A stretch of 64,000 nt of DNA from JANQRZ01 sp965215165 (GCA_965215165.1 CBDCCX010000006.1:620001-684000); one strand, 5' to 3'; counted from the first letter of the stretch, positions 35,578 through 46,376 are shown. A program made the numbers and translations. Notes: generated from the letters alone by a model not told the origin.

Positions 35578-36477
35578 TCAGGCAGCGGCCGTTTCGACGT
35601 GGGGCCGGTAGGCGTCGAGCACGCGGGTCCGGGTCTCGGGAGACACCGGCGCGAGCGGCGGGCGGACCGACTCGGCCAGCATCCCCATCTCGGCGAGCAC
35701 CGCCTTGACCGGGCCGGGGTTGGCCTCGAAGAACGACGCGCGCATCGCGCCGAGCAAGGCGAAGTGCTGGGCGCGCGCCGCCTCGAAGTCGCCCCGCAGC
35801 CCGAGGCGCACCATCTCCGAGACGGCCCCCGGCACCGCGTTAGCGATCACCGACACCAACCCGTCCGCGCCGAGCGCGAGCATCGGGAGGGTGAGGTCGT
35901 CGTCGCCCGAGTAGACCCCGAAGCCGTCGGGCCGGTGCGCGAGGAGGTCGGCAACCTGGTTCAGGTCGCCGCTCGCCTCCTTGGTGCCGAAGACCGACGG
36001 CACGGCCTCGGCGAGGCGGAGGGTGGTCTCGGCCGTGATGTTGGAGCCGGTGCGGCCGGGCACGTTGTAGAGCAGGAGCGGCGCGTCGGTGGCGTCGGCG
36101 ATCATCGAGACGTGGCGCAGCAGCCCGGCCGGCGTCGGCTTGTTGTAGTACGGCCCGACGATCAGGAGCGCGTCCGCCCCGGCGTCGGCGGCCTCCTCTG
36201 AGAAGGTCACACTCTGCGCCGTGTTGTTGGTCCCGGTCCCGACGACGACCGGCACCCGCCCGGCTGTCTGCTCCACGGCGAGGTCCACCAAACGCCGCCG
36301 CTCGTCGGGCGTGACGGTCGGGTTCTCGCCCGTCGTGCCGAGCACCACGAGGGCCTCCATCCCGCCGTCGATCTGAAAGTCGATGAGGCGGCGGAAGGCG
36401 GCTTCGTCGATCCGGTCGTCCGGCGTGAACGGGGTGACGAGGGCGGGCGCGGTGCCGCGGAAGAGAAGGGTTGCCAT
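35578..36477 (-). CDS. dapA: 4-hydroxy-tetrahydrodipicolinate synthase DapA
   Basis: A 299-residue TIM-barrel aldolase condensing pyruvate with aspartate semialdehyde. Schiff-base Lys166 (FGTKEASGD), Tyr137 of LLLYNVPGRTG with Arg142, the Thr48-Thr49 pair in LGTTGENPT and Tyr111 are all in place. That order distinguishes it from most other class I aldolases of the family. It belongs to the lysine operon, 93 bp after dapB and 58 bp before dapD. A palindromic repeat lies in the dapB-dapA gap. Confidence 0.96.
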   Translation of the reverse strand: MATLLFRGTAPALVTPFTPDDRIDEAAFRRLIDFQIDGGMEALVVLGTTGENPTVTPDERRRLVDLAVEQTAGRVPVVVGTGTNNTAQSVTFSEEAADAGADALLIVGPYYNKPTPAGLLRHVSMIADATDAPLLLYNVPGRTGSNITAETTLRLAEAVPSVFGTKEASGDLNQVADLLAHRPDGFGVYSGDDDLTLPMLALGADGLVSVIANAVPGAVSEMVRLGLRGDFEAARAQHFALLGAMRASFFEANPGPVKAVLAEMGMLAESVRPPLAPVSPETRTRVLDAYRPHVETAAA

Positions 36478-36525
36478 CGGAGGAACGGGGGGTTGAAAGA
36501 TCAGTGAGTTGAGCAGGCGGTGTAG

Positions 36526-36545
36526 GGGCGAGGCGCGCCTCGCCC
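36526..36545. repeat. GGGCGA-type palindrome, copy 5
   Basis: A perfect 20-bp palindrome with half-site gggcgaggcg in the dapB-dapA spacer, flanked on the left by tag as in the other copies. It shares the outer GGGCGA...TCGCCC of the family but has a different core. Its position inside an operon suggests it can act as an mRNA hairpin. Confidence 0.65.
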
Positions 36546-36570
36546 GAAGGCTGGCGCGGCATCAATGAGT

Positions 36571-37341
36571 TTACCCCTCCATCTCCCCAAGCATGTCGTC
36601 GAGCGTGAAGAGGCCGGTGCGGCCGGGGAGCCACTCGGCGGCGCGGACGGCCCCAGCGGCGAACGCCTCGCGGCCCTTGGCGACGTGGCGGAAGGTGAGC
36701 TGATCGACCGGGCTGTCGAACCCGACCGTGTGCTCGCCGAAGACGTGCCCGGCCCGCGCCGAGGTGACGTGGAGCGCGGCGGGGTCGATGGCACCATGCT
36801 GCGCTTCGGTCTCGGTGTGCGTCTTGCGCGCGAGCCCGCCGAGCAGCTCGTCGGCGAGCAGCAAGGCCGTGCCGCTCGGGCTGTCAATCTTGTGGGCGTG
36901 GTGGACTTCGTGGACCCAGGCGTCGTACGCCCCCAGCCGGTCGAGGAGCGGGAGCGCGCCCCGCAAGGCCCGGACCAGGACGGCCACGCCGAGCGAGAAG
37001 TTGGGGGCCCAGAGAATCCCGTTCTGCCCCTCGTCCACCCAGCCCCGAACCTTGCTCAGCTCGTCCGTCCAGCCCGTCGTCCCGACGACCGCGTCGAGGC
37101 CCCAGAAGCAGTATTGGTGGAGGTGGTCGAGCGCCACGTCCGGGGTCGAGAAGTCGATGGCGAGGTCCGCCCCGTTGAGCTCGCCTTCGGGGTCGCGCAC
37201 GTCCGCGAGCGGGCGCGCCGCGTCGAACCGGGCGACGATGGCGTGGGGGCTGCGCTCGACGACGGCCTCGACGGCCTGCCCCATGCGGCCGGTCCCGACC
37301 AGAGCGATGGCGAGTGCGTCCGGCATCAGTGCGTCCGGCAT
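36571..37341 (-). CDS. dapB: 4-hydroxy-tetrahydrodipicolinate reductase DapB
   Basis: A 256-residue NAD(P)H-dependent reductase, the second step of the lysine branch. The nucleotide-binding motif VGTGRMGQAVE is near residue 15. The catalytic motif HEVHHAHKIDSPSGTAL, with the His-His and Lys expected, and ATNF-like APNFSLGV are present. The gene begins with a 15-bp tandem duplication giving MPDALMPDALAIAL. ATG at 37341 forms a TGATG overlap with the upstream MBL gene, while 37326 is the second possible start. Confidence 0.95.
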   Translation of the reverse strand: MPDALMPDALAIALVGTGRMGQAVEAVVERSPHAIVARFDAARPLADVRDPEGELNGADLAIDFSTPDVALDHLHQYCFWGLDAVVGTTGWTDELSKVRGWVDEGQNGILWAPNFSLGVAVLVRALRGALPLLDRLGAYDAWVHEVHHAHKIDSPSGTALLLADELLGGLARKTHTETEAQHGAIDPAALHVTSARAGHVFGEHTVGFDSPVDQLTFRHVAKGREAFAAGAVRAAEWLPGRTGLFTLDDMLGEMEG

Positions 37342-38003
37342 CAGGCGGCGAGGGTCGAGATGAAGGCGTTGAAGCGGATGGGGTCGCGCAGCGGCGGGCC
37401 GTGGCCGAAGACGACGAGCGCCGGGTTCAGCCCGAGGAGCGTGCGGGCCGAGGCGCGGTTCTGCACCGGGTCCGGCGTGAACACCTTTGGCGGTTCGTGC
37501 AGACCGGGGACCGTCGTGAGGAGGTGCATCCCGTTGAGCACGTCGCCGAGGATGAGGGTCCGGTCCGCCTCGCGCCAGTAGACGACGTGCCCCGGCGAGT
37601 GGCCGGGCGTCTCGATCACCGTGAAGCCGCCGACGGTGTCGCCCCCGCGGAGCCGCCGCGCCACCGGGTGGGCCGGCCCGCCGCGCGAGCGCATGAACCG
37701 GGCTACCGCGTTGTCCGGCATCAGCGGCCTGAGGTCGCCGGCCTCGACCGCGAGGGCGTCGGCCGCCCCGCACCAGAGCGGGACGCCGAGCGCCTGGCAC
37801 ACGGCGTGGCTCGCGCCCTGATGGTCGGGGTGGCCGTGGGTGAGGGCGTGGGCGGTGACGGGGTGCCCGCGCAGGGCCTTTAGGATTTTTCCGGCGTTCT
37901 TCGGCACGCCCGCGTCGAAAAGGACGCCGCCCGCGACGTAGGCGTTGACGCCGCTGCGGGGCATCAGCGGGAGGTGGTAGACATCGTCGGCGATCTGGCG
38001 CAT
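37341..38003 (-). CDS. Metallo-beta-lactamase fold hydrolase
   Basis: A 220-residue MBL-fold protein of the glyoxalase II-like type. The metal motif THGHPDHQG (HxHxDH) is intact. The later ligands are present in ETPGHSPGHVVYW (His), LILGDVLNG (Asp) and VVFGHGPPL (His). It probably hydrolyses a small thioester, lactone or phosphoester in the cytosol. The exact substrate is unknown. It sits between thrA and dapB, 7 bp from the first and overlapping the second, so it is co-transcribed with lysine/threonine synthesis genes. Confidence 0.9.
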   Translation of the reverse strand: MRQIADDVYHLPLMPRSGVNAYVAGGVLFDAGVPKNAGKILKALRGHPVTAHALTHGHPDHQGASHAVCQALGVPLWCGAADALAVEAGDLRPLMPDNAVARFMRSRGGPAHPVARRLRGGDTVGGFTVIETPGHSPGHVVYWREADRTLILGDVLNGMHLLTTVPGLHEPPKVFTPDPVQNRASARTLLGLNPALVVFGHGPPLRDPIRFNAFISTLAA

Positions 38004-38010
38004 GGGGATT

Positions 38011-40473
38011 TTACAGCGCTTCGGCGGCGCGGACCACGTCGGCGAGGAGGACGGAGGCGGTGATCTCGGCGCTCGCGCCCGGCCCTTGCAGCACGAGCGG
38101 GTCGCCGGCGTAGCGGTCGGTGTGGAAGGCGAGTACGTTGGCCGCGCCCCGGAGGTCCGCAAACGGCGAGGCGGGGTCGAGAACCTGGAGGCCCGCCCGG
38201 AGGCCGTCCGGCGCGAGGCGCGAGACGTACTGAAGCTGCTCGCCGGGCGCGAGGGCACCGAGCCGGGCGCGCCACCCCGCATCGGCCTCGGGCAGACGCT
38301 CCCAGAAGGCCTCGGCCGGCACGTCGCGCAGCGGCTCGGGCACGAGCGACTCGACCTCGGCAGCGTCCGCCCGCAGGCCCATCTCCCGGGCGAGGATGAG
38401 GAGCTTGCGGCCCACGTCCTCGCCCGAGAGGTCGGCGCGCGGGTCGGGCTCGGTGTAGCCGCTGTCGGCGGCACGGCGGACAGCCTCGGAGAACGCCGCG
38501 CCCTCGCGCATCGCGTTGAAGACGAACGCGAGCGTGCCCGAGAGCACGCCCTCGACCCGGCGCACCGTGTCGCCCGTGCGGACCAGGTCGCGGAGCGTCG
38601 AGATCACCGACAGGCCCGCCCCGACCGTCGTCTCGTAGAGGAACGGGGCCTCGCCCTCGCGCGCCGCTGCGCGGAGGTCGTCGTAGAACGCGGCGTCGAG
38701 CGTGAGGGCCTGCTTGTTCGGCGTGACGACGCCTGCGCCCGTCCGCAGCCACTCGGCGTAGCGCCGGGCCACGGCCTCCGACGCGGTCGCATCGACCAGA
38801 ACGATCCGTTCGAGCCGGGCTGAGGCGATCCGCTCGGTGAGCGCGCCGAGCACGTCGTCGCTAGGCTCTGCGCCGCCGAGCCGGCCGAGCGCCGCCTCGA
38901 ACCCGAGGCCGGCCTCGTCCCACGCCAGCCGCCGCGAGCTCGCCAGGCCGACGAGCCGGAGGTTCAGCCGCTGCCGCTCCAGCAGGTCCGGGGCTTGGCG
39001 GGCCAGCAGCGCGAGAAGCCTGCGCCCAATCGTGCCGGTCCCGATGATCGCGAGGTGGGCCCGCGTCCGCCCGAGCGCGAACGCCTCGTGCAGCGCGCCG
39101 ACGGCCGCCGGAGCCTCCGCATCGCCGACCACGGCCGACAGGTTGTGATCCGACGCCCCCTCGGCGATGGCGAGCACGTTGACCCGCGCTCGCCCGAGCG
39201 TGGCGAACATCCGGCCGGCCAGTCCCGCCGTCTCCCGCATCCCGCGCCCGACGCCCGCAACGAGGGCGAGGTCCGGCGTCGCGCCGATGCCGCGCAGGTC
39301 CCCCCGCTCGCGCTCGCGCTCGAAGGCTCGCTCCAGCACCCAGACGGCCTCCGCCGCATCGCCGCCGCGCACGGCGAAGCACAGGCTCCCCTCGCTCGAC
39401 GCCTGCGCGATCAGCAGGACCGGCAGCTCGGCAGCGGCGAGCGCGGCGAAGGCGCGGGCCGTGAGGTCCGGCACGCCGAGAAGGCCTGCGCCGTCGAGGC
39501 TCACGAGCGCCGCGTTGCGGACCGAGGTGACGGCCCGGATCGCGGCACCGCTCGGCGGCGGGTCGGCTAGGACGAGCGTCCCGGCGGCGTCGGGCCGGAA
39601 GGTGTTCTTGATCCGCAGCGGGATGCCCTTCTTTTCGAGCGGCCGCATCGTGCCCCAGTGGAGCACCTTCGCGCCGAAGTGGGCGAGCTCGGCCGCCTCC
39701 CGGTAGGAGAGATGCGGCAGGGTGAACGCCTCCGGCACGACGCGCGGGTCGGCCGAGAGCACCCCGTCCACGTCCGTCCAGATCACGACCTCGGCCGCGC
39801 CGAGCGCGCCGCCGAGGATCGTCGCCGTGTAGTCGCTTCCGGAGCGACCGAGCGTCGTCGTGACACCCTCGGCCGTCGAGGCGACAAACCCGGTGACGAC
39901 GGGGATAGTCTCGGGCGCGATCCCGGCAAAGGCCGTCTGCACGAGGCGCTCCGTCTCGGCGAAGTGGACGGCGGCCTCGCCCCAGTCGGCGTCGGTGCGG
40001 ATGAAGTCGCGCGCGTCGAGGGCGACGGCCTCGTGCCCAGCCTGCCGGAACGCGGCCGCGACGAGCGGAGCCGAGAGACGTTCGCCCGCCGAGAGGATGG
40101 CGTCCTGGAAGCGCGGCGTGCACTCGCGCAGGAGGTACACCCCGTGGAGCAGCTCGGCGGTTGCGTCGAAGACCGCGCCCAGGGTAGGGCGGACGTGCTC
40201 GCGCTCAGCCTCGAGGACCAGGGTGCCGAGCGCCTCGGCGTGGCGGGTGCGGAGCGCCTCGAGGATCCGGTCGTGCTCCCCCGTCCGTGCCTTCGCCGCC
40301 TCGATGGCCGCCAGCAGCCGGTCCGTCACGCCGCCGAAAGCCGAGGTCACGACCACGCGCCGGCCGGGCATTGCCGCCACGAGCCGGACCACCTCGCGGA
40401 CCCGTTCCGGCGTCGCCACCGAGGTCCCGCCGAACTTGGCGATGCGGAGCGGAGCGGCGGGCGCGGCGGGCAT
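38011..40473 (-). CDS. thrA: Bifunctional aspartate kinase / homoserine dehydrogenase
   Basis: An 820-residue enzyme catalysing the first and third steps of the aspartate pathway. The kinase half spans about 1-300 (LRIAKFGGTSVATPE; TTLGRSGSDYTATILGGALGA; WTDVDGVLSADPR). Two ACT-type regulatory domains span about 305-460. The dehydrogenase half spans about 465-820 (LAIIGTGTIGRRLLALL, VTPNKQAL, GAGLSVISTLRDLVRTGD, GVLSGTLAFVFN, GYTEPDPRADLSGEDVGRKLLILAR). The length matches ThrA/MetL. Which amino acid inhibits it cannot be read by eye; the MetL-type ACT loss is not obvious. It is the first gene of the array with a TATCTT box 25 bp upstream. Confidence 0.96.
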   Translation of the reverse strand: MPAAPAAPLRIAKFGGTSVATPERVREVVRLVAAMPGRRVVVTSAFGGVTDRLLAAIEAAKARTGEHDRILEALRTRHAEALGTLVLEAEREHVRPTLGAVFDATAELLHGVYLLRECTPRFQDAILSAGERLSAPLVAAAFRQAGHEAVALDARDFIRTDADWGEAAVHFAETERLVQTAFAGIAPETIPVVTGFVASTAEGVTTTLGRSGSDYTATILGGALGAAEVVIWTDVDGVLSADPRVVPEAFTLPHLSYREAAELAHFGAKVLHWGTMRPLEKKGIPLRIKNTFRPDAAGTLVLADPPPSGAAIRAVTSVRNAALVSLDGAGLLGVPDLTARAFAALAAAELPVLLIAQASSEGSLCFAVRGGDAAEAVWVLERAFERERERGDLRGIGATPDLALVAGVGRGMRETAGLAGRMFATLGRARVNVLAIAEGASDHNLSAVVGDAEAPAAVGALHEAFALGRTRAHLAIIGTGTIGRRLLALLARQAPDLLERQRLNLRLVGLASSRRLAWDEAGLGFEAALGRLGGAEPSDDVLGALTERIASARLERIVLVDATASEAVARRYAEWLRTGAGVVTPNKQALTLDAAFYDDLRAAAREGEAPFLYETTVGAGLSVISTLRDLVRTGDTVRRVEGVLSGTLAFVFNAMREGAAFSEAVRRAADSGYTEPDPRADLSGEDVGRKLLILAREMGLRADAAEVESLVPEPLRDVPAEAFWERLPEADAGWRARLGALAPGEQLQYVSRLAPDGLRAGLQVLDPASPFADLRGAANVLAFHTDRYAGDPLVLQGPGASAEITASVLLADVVRAAEAL

Positions 40474-40497
40474 AGGCGAGGGGAGAGGGGAGCGCGC

Positions 40498-40503
40498 AAG
40501 ATA
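40498..40503 (-). promoter_or_regulatory. Possible promoter box ahead of thrA (TATCTT, minus strand)
   Basis: On the minus strand cggtatcttgcgc ends 25 bp before the thrA ATG. It is the same box and distance as for pyk and the S9 peptidase gene. No lysine riboswitch fold is apparent in the short leader. Confidence 0.45.
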
Positions 40504-40537
40504 CCGACCCCGGTTTTCTGTCTTTGCTCGGTCTCCA

Positions 40538-40567
40538 TTGACAGGCAGCGCGGCGACTTCGTAGATT
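40538..40567 (+). promoter_or_regulatory. Promoter for tRNA-Ala
   Basis: TTGACA (40538-40543) is separated by 18 bp from TAGATT (40562-40567), close to a canonical sigma-70 pair. It lies about 35 bp upstream of the tRNA 5' end and partly within the region divergent to thrA. Confidence 0.55.
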
Positions 40568-40602
40568 GGCCGCCTCTGCCGCATCCCTTCGGGGCACCCT
40601 TC

Positions 40603-40675
40603 GGGGCATTAGCTCAGTTGGTAGAGCGCGTCGCTGGCAGCGACGAGGTCAACGGTTCGAATCCGTTATGCTCCA
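40603..40675 (+). tRNA. tRNA-Ala(GGC)
   Basis: A full cloverleaf is readable. The 7-bp acceptor stem ggggcat/atgctcc includes G3-U70, the identity pair for alanyl-tRNA synthetase. The D arm is gctc/gagc, the anticodon stem cgtcg/cgacg holds loop ctggcag (anticodon GGC), and the T arm is aacgg/ccgtt with ttcgaat. Discriminator A. The 3' CCA is not encoded (cct follows). Confidence 0.96.
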
Positions 40676-40680
40676 CCTGG

Positions 40681-40717
40681 AACGCCCCCCATCCACCGTG
40701 TGGGTCGGGGGCGTTTC
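40681..40717 (+). terminator. Intrinsic terminator of tRNA-Ala
   Basis: aacgccccc (40681-40689) pairs with gggggcgtt (40707-40715), followed by ttctc. It lies five bases after the tRNA. Confidence 0.7.
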
Positions 40718-40770
40718 TCATGTCTTCTCCTCGCTCGACGCTGAGCTGCTATCAGCGGCGCACGTTGTGT

Positions 40771-41043
40771 TTACTGCCCGTCGAGGTAGGCCGTAAGCTC
40801 GTCCGAGGTCTGGAGCACATGGTCGTGGCGGAGCAGGTCGGAATGCTGCTGGTCTGGGGCGTAGCCGGTCGGCATCGCGGTGCGCTTGCTGACAACCCAC
40901 GAGTGGAGCGGGTCGCGGGGGCGGCCGTTCATCAGGAACATCGCCGGGACGCCGAGGAGGCCGGCGACGGCCCCGTAGGTCGCTCGCCTCCGGCCGGCCT
41001 CGAGGGCGACGAGGATGCGCATGAGGTCGTCCGGTTTGGGCAT
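40771..41043 (-). CDS. Small hypothetical protein with MGMT/Atl-like motif
   Basis: A 90-residue protein beginning MPKPDDLMRILVALEAGRRR. The segment RRATYGAVAGLLGVPA resembles the TYG.VA...G.P start of the alkyltransferase (MGMT/Atl) winged-helix domain. LHSWVVSKRTAMPTGY occupies the place of PCHRVV.S.G..GGY, but the active-site Cys and the following HRV are missing. It may be a distant, non-catalytic relative; this is tentative. It is a single gene facing the tRNA, next to a mobile-looking element. Confidence 0.7.
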   Translation of the reverse strand: MPKPDDLMRILVALEAGRRRATYGAVAGLLGVPAMFLMNGRPRDPLHSWVVSKRTAMPTGYAPDQQHSDLLRHDHVLQTSDELTAYLDGQ

Positions 41044-41061
41044 CTATGTAGGGGCGAAATT

Positions 41062-41483
41062 GCTAGAGCGTATTATGAACTCGGCCCCCCTAGCAGGGGG
41101 GCAGCGAGGCTGCTGGCGGGACGAGCGGGGGGTCGAGGGCGGTTGGCACCCTGTTGCTCCACCCCTCGACCCCCTCCTGTCCTCCCCCTGCTAGGCTGCT
41201 AGGGGGAGGTATTCACAAAATCAACCTCGACCTCTCGGGGTCGGCTCGGCCATCGATGCGCTTCACCCCTCACACATCAGTCATCCCCGACCCCGATCGG
41301 GGACCCACAGGCGTGCTGACCGGTGGGTCCCCGCCTTCGCGGGGATGACGAGTATAGAGGGTTGGAGCCCAGCGTGGCACTCTTCTACGAAAACCTCCCC
41401 TTGTCAGCTCTGCTAGGGGGAGGAACACGATTCCAGGACGAGACAGCCGTCTGGATAGGCTCAGGTTCATAACACGCTCTAAC
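41062..41483. mobile_element. MITE-like element, 422 bp, with 19-bp terminal inverted repeats
   Basis: gctagagcgtattatgaac (41062-41080) and its inverse gttcataacacgctctaac (41465-41483) match at 17 of 19 positions. The interior has no transposase or any supportable ORF, only stacked hairpins: ccccctagcaggggg, an 11-bp ggggtcgaggg stem, a cctccccct/agggggagg pair and the repeat at 41280. I see no clear target duplication. This is consistent with a non-autonomous element moved by a transposase elsewhere. Confidence 0.65.
41280..41349. repeat. 70-bp inverted repeat of the GTCATCCCCG type
   Basis: gtcatccccg (41280-41289) pairs with cggggatgac (41340-41349), and an inner ggggaccca pairs with tgggtcccc. 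This resembles a dispersed repeat I know from many bacterial genomes. It lies inside the MITE-like element. Confidence 0.7.
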
Positions 41484-41732
41484 AGTCTATGACGCTTTGG
41501 GAACTTCAAATGTCGGTGCGGCAAATTCAATCGCCACTTGAAAATAATGTATTTTATTAATGAAAGTAACTGTAAACACAATGTATAAATGCTTAATTTA
41601 CTTTAATTCATCCAGACTTGATTTTGTGATTCTAGTACTCTATATTGTCGATGTAAGGGATAGTGGTGATTGCCCAACACCTATCACCATTCAACGTCCT
41701 GTCCTTCCGTACCATCTCAAGTGAGGTCTGCC
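41484..41732. other. AT-rich spacer without genes
   Basis: About 250 bp with far lower G+C (estimated near 35% by eye) than the rest, including runs such as aataatgtattttattaatg. No ORF is credible. It probably contains the promoter of the lipoprotein gene and looks like foreign DNA. Confidence 0.6.
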
Positions 41733-42188
41733 ATGAAGAACGTTCTCATCATCGCTCTAACGCTTTCCCTTGGAGTGCTCATAGGCTGCGATAGCGCTTC
41801 GGTTACGTCTAGTGATAGCGAGTTGACTGATCCCGCACCTGCTGCCTCAGCCTCTTCACCTATCATCTACGGTCCTACCGAATTTGCAGGCCCATGCACT
41901 TTTTTTGTTGCAGTTCCTCCTAGCGTGCCAAACAGCCTTATTAGATGGACGGTGGGTCCTGACGATGAGGGTAACATAAACTTTAATATAATCGGGAGCC
42001 CTAGGGGGCGCAGTATTGTTGTGCGACACAAAGGTACCTTTGGAGGTGGCGGTTATGGCTCGGGAACCCTCTTTGTATGGGTTCAGGACCCTTCTAATGG
42101 AGGTTCATTAGACATAACGACAACGAAAACAAACATTCTCACTTTCAGGAATACAGGGGAGTGCACATCTTCGGGTACCCCAGTCTAG
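41733..42188 (+). CDS. Lipoprotein of unknown function in a low-GC islet
   Basis: A 151-residue protein with a lipoprotein signal (MKNVLIIALTLSLGVLIGC, acylated Cys19). A Ser/Asp-rich linker follows, then a beta-rich domain with two cysteines that could pair (GPCTFFVAVPPSVP near the start, NTGECTS near the end) and a glycine run (TFGGGGYGSGTLFVWV). No homologue is recognised. Codon use is clearly AT-richer than in the neighbours, suggesting recent acquisition. Start ATG 41733 is set by the signal peptide. Confidence 0.8.
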   Translation: MKNVLIIALTLSLGVLIGCDSASVTSSDSELTDPAPAASASSPIIYGPTEFAGPCTFFVAVPPSVPNSLIRWTVGPDDEGNINFNIIGSPRGRSIVVRHKGTFGGGGYGSGTLFVWVQDPSNGGSLDITTTKTNILTFRNTGECTSSGTPV

Positions 42189-42209
42189 ACGCTTCTGTAT
42201 TTTGACAAA

Positions 42210-42246
42210 GGAGCACTCCGGTAGATTGTATCTGCCGGAGTGCTCC
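42210..42246. terminator. Perfect 12-bp hairpin between convergent lipoprotein and gyrA
   Basis: ggagcactccgg (42210-42221) pairs perfectly with ccggagtgctcc (42235-42246) with a 13-base loop. It is about 20 bp from both gene ends and could serve both strands. Confidence 0.7.
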
Positions 42247-42265
42247 ATGTTTACACAGCAAGAGT

Positions 42266-44893
<2,628 letters not shown>

Positions 44894-45110
44894 AGGGTCG
44901 GTCGGTGTAGGGTTCGCTAGCTGTGTCCGCTATCTATATAAGGTACGAAACCGGGCCGTCGACCGTCTGCCGGGGGGCATTCGTAATGCGTGAAACGGCG
45001 GGAGGTCGGGACCGGGCGGACCGGCGAGGCGGCCGGGACCGCCGCGCTCCGGGCGACGGCACGCCGTGTCCCTACGGCCCTACCGTCTTACCGCCCACTG
45101 GCGCGCCGTC

Positions 45111-46097
45111 TCAGTAAGCCACCAGGACGAAGGCCGGGCGCGGCGTCAGGCGGATGCCGGGGGCCGGGAAGTGGCCGTAGTGGAGCCACCCCGCGAGCGT
45201 GTCCCAGACCTTCCCTTTGAAGGGCAGCACCGTCGGCTCGATGTCGAGCGCGAGCCAGACGTAGCTCGTCGTCAGGAACTCCTGCTCGTCGAGGTCGCGC
45301 GCGGCGTAGCCGACGGCGAGGTTCAGCCACTCGGGGAGGACGCCCTTGGCAGACTCGGGCGCGAGGGCGTGGAGGTTGGCCGTGAGCCAGAAGCTCTGCC
45401 CGGCGTAGTCGTCGGTGAAGTTCTTGCCCTCCCAGCCGCTCGGCCAGTAGCTCGCCTTGACCGTGAAGGCGTCGAGGGCCGGGACGTAGGCCTGCGCCGT
45501 CGTGAAGCCGATCCCGAGCGTGTTGAAGGCGAGGTCGCCGGGCGAGAAGCCCCACTGGGTGCCGAAGCCGTCGAGGAACTCGTAGTAGAACATCTGCGCC
45601 CACGCCGCGCCGGCCCCCCACAGCGGGGCGTCACGCTCGGGCACGCCGGCCCACGCGAACGAGGCGCGGTAGAACCGGGCGAAGAACGACGACGAGTAGA
45701 CGTGCCCGGCCTTGTCGGCCCAGCGGACGTAGTCCCAGTCGTTGAGGATGCGGAAGTCCGGGTTGCGGTCGGCCCACCAGCGGCGGCGCTGCGTCTCGAG
45801 CACAGCCAGCCCGGCCCCGGCGCTGAGGCCCGTCACGGCGGCGACCCGCCAGCCGTTGAGGTGCGGCGGGGGCGCGCCGAGCGTGTCGGACACAGCGGGA
45901 GACGCCGCCTCGCCCGGCCGAGCGGCCATCGAGTCCGGCCCCGCGACCAGCACGGTATCCACGGTGTCCTGCACGGTGTCTTGGGCCGCGCTCTGGGCGC
46001 GAACCGGGAGGGCCAGGGCGACGAGCACGGCGAGCACGAGCGCGGCCGGGCGACGGCATCGCTGGATCCGTATAGTAGCTCGGTCCGGCTCGGTCAT
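45111..46097 (-). CDS. DUF2279 family envelope protein
   Basis: A 328-residue exported protein. The signal-like segment is PAALVLAVLVALALPVRAQ (about 16-34), followed by a disordered region. DUF2279 motifs are WADKAGHVYSSSFFARFY, AAWAQMFYYEFLDGFGTQWGFSPGDLAFNTLGIG and, at the C-terminus, a beta-rich part ending in VLVAY. The Asp-Lys-His and Glu-Asp-Gly residues of the motif are conserved in the family, and their role is unknown. Likely in the outer membrane or periplasm. Start at ATG 46097 rather than 46193. A tagtttg box about 50 bp upstream on the minus strand fits the Bacteroidota -7 consensus. Confidence 0.82.
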   Translation of the reverse strand: MTEPDRATIRIQRCRRPAALVLAVLVALALPVRAQSAAQDTVQDTVDTVLVAGPDSMAARPGEAASPAVSDTLGAPPPHLNGWRVAAVTGLSAGAGLAVLETQRRRWWADRNPDFRILNDWDYVRWADKAGHVYSSSFFARFYRASFAWAGVPERDAPLWGAGAAWAQMFYYEFLDGFGTQWGFSPGDLAFNTLGIGFTTAQAYVPALDAFTVKASYWPSGWEGKNFTDDYAGQSFWLTANLHALAPESAKGVLPEWLNLAVGYAARDLDEQEFLTTSYVWLALDIEPTVLPFKGKVWDTLAGWLHYGHFPAPGIRLTPRPAFVLVAY

Positions 46098-46254
46098 AGG
46101 GAAGAGATCGAAAAGACGCACCAGGGCGAAGGGCCACCGTCCGCGCAAACTACGGCCGGAACGGGGCGGCGGTGCCGAGTCGCCGCGCTCCACGCGCCAA
46201 GCCTGACGCCGGGATGCTAAAGAAGCGGTATCGTATATTCCGTCGATAGAGGGT

Positions 46255-46260
46255 TATCTT
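46255..46260 (+). promoter_or_regulatory. Possible promoter box upstream of the response regulator (TATCTT)
   Basis: gggttatcttgcg lies 117 bp ahead of the ATG at 46377 in an AT-richer stretch. The leader would be long, so a second promoter nearer the gene is possible. Confidence 0.3.
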
Positions 46261-46376
46261 GCGATCGCGAGCTACACATGCCACGAAAAGATTCGAAGGT
46301 GGAGGAGGCGACTGGAGAGGCCGGGTGTGACCAATCATCTGTATGTAAACAATAGAAACGGCTAGGACCGAAGCGC

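Noticed and set aside
40474..40602. Lysine riboswitch or threonine attenuator ahead of thrA
   Set aside because: Only about 130 bp is available; no L-box core or leader peptide rich in Thr/Ile is visible.
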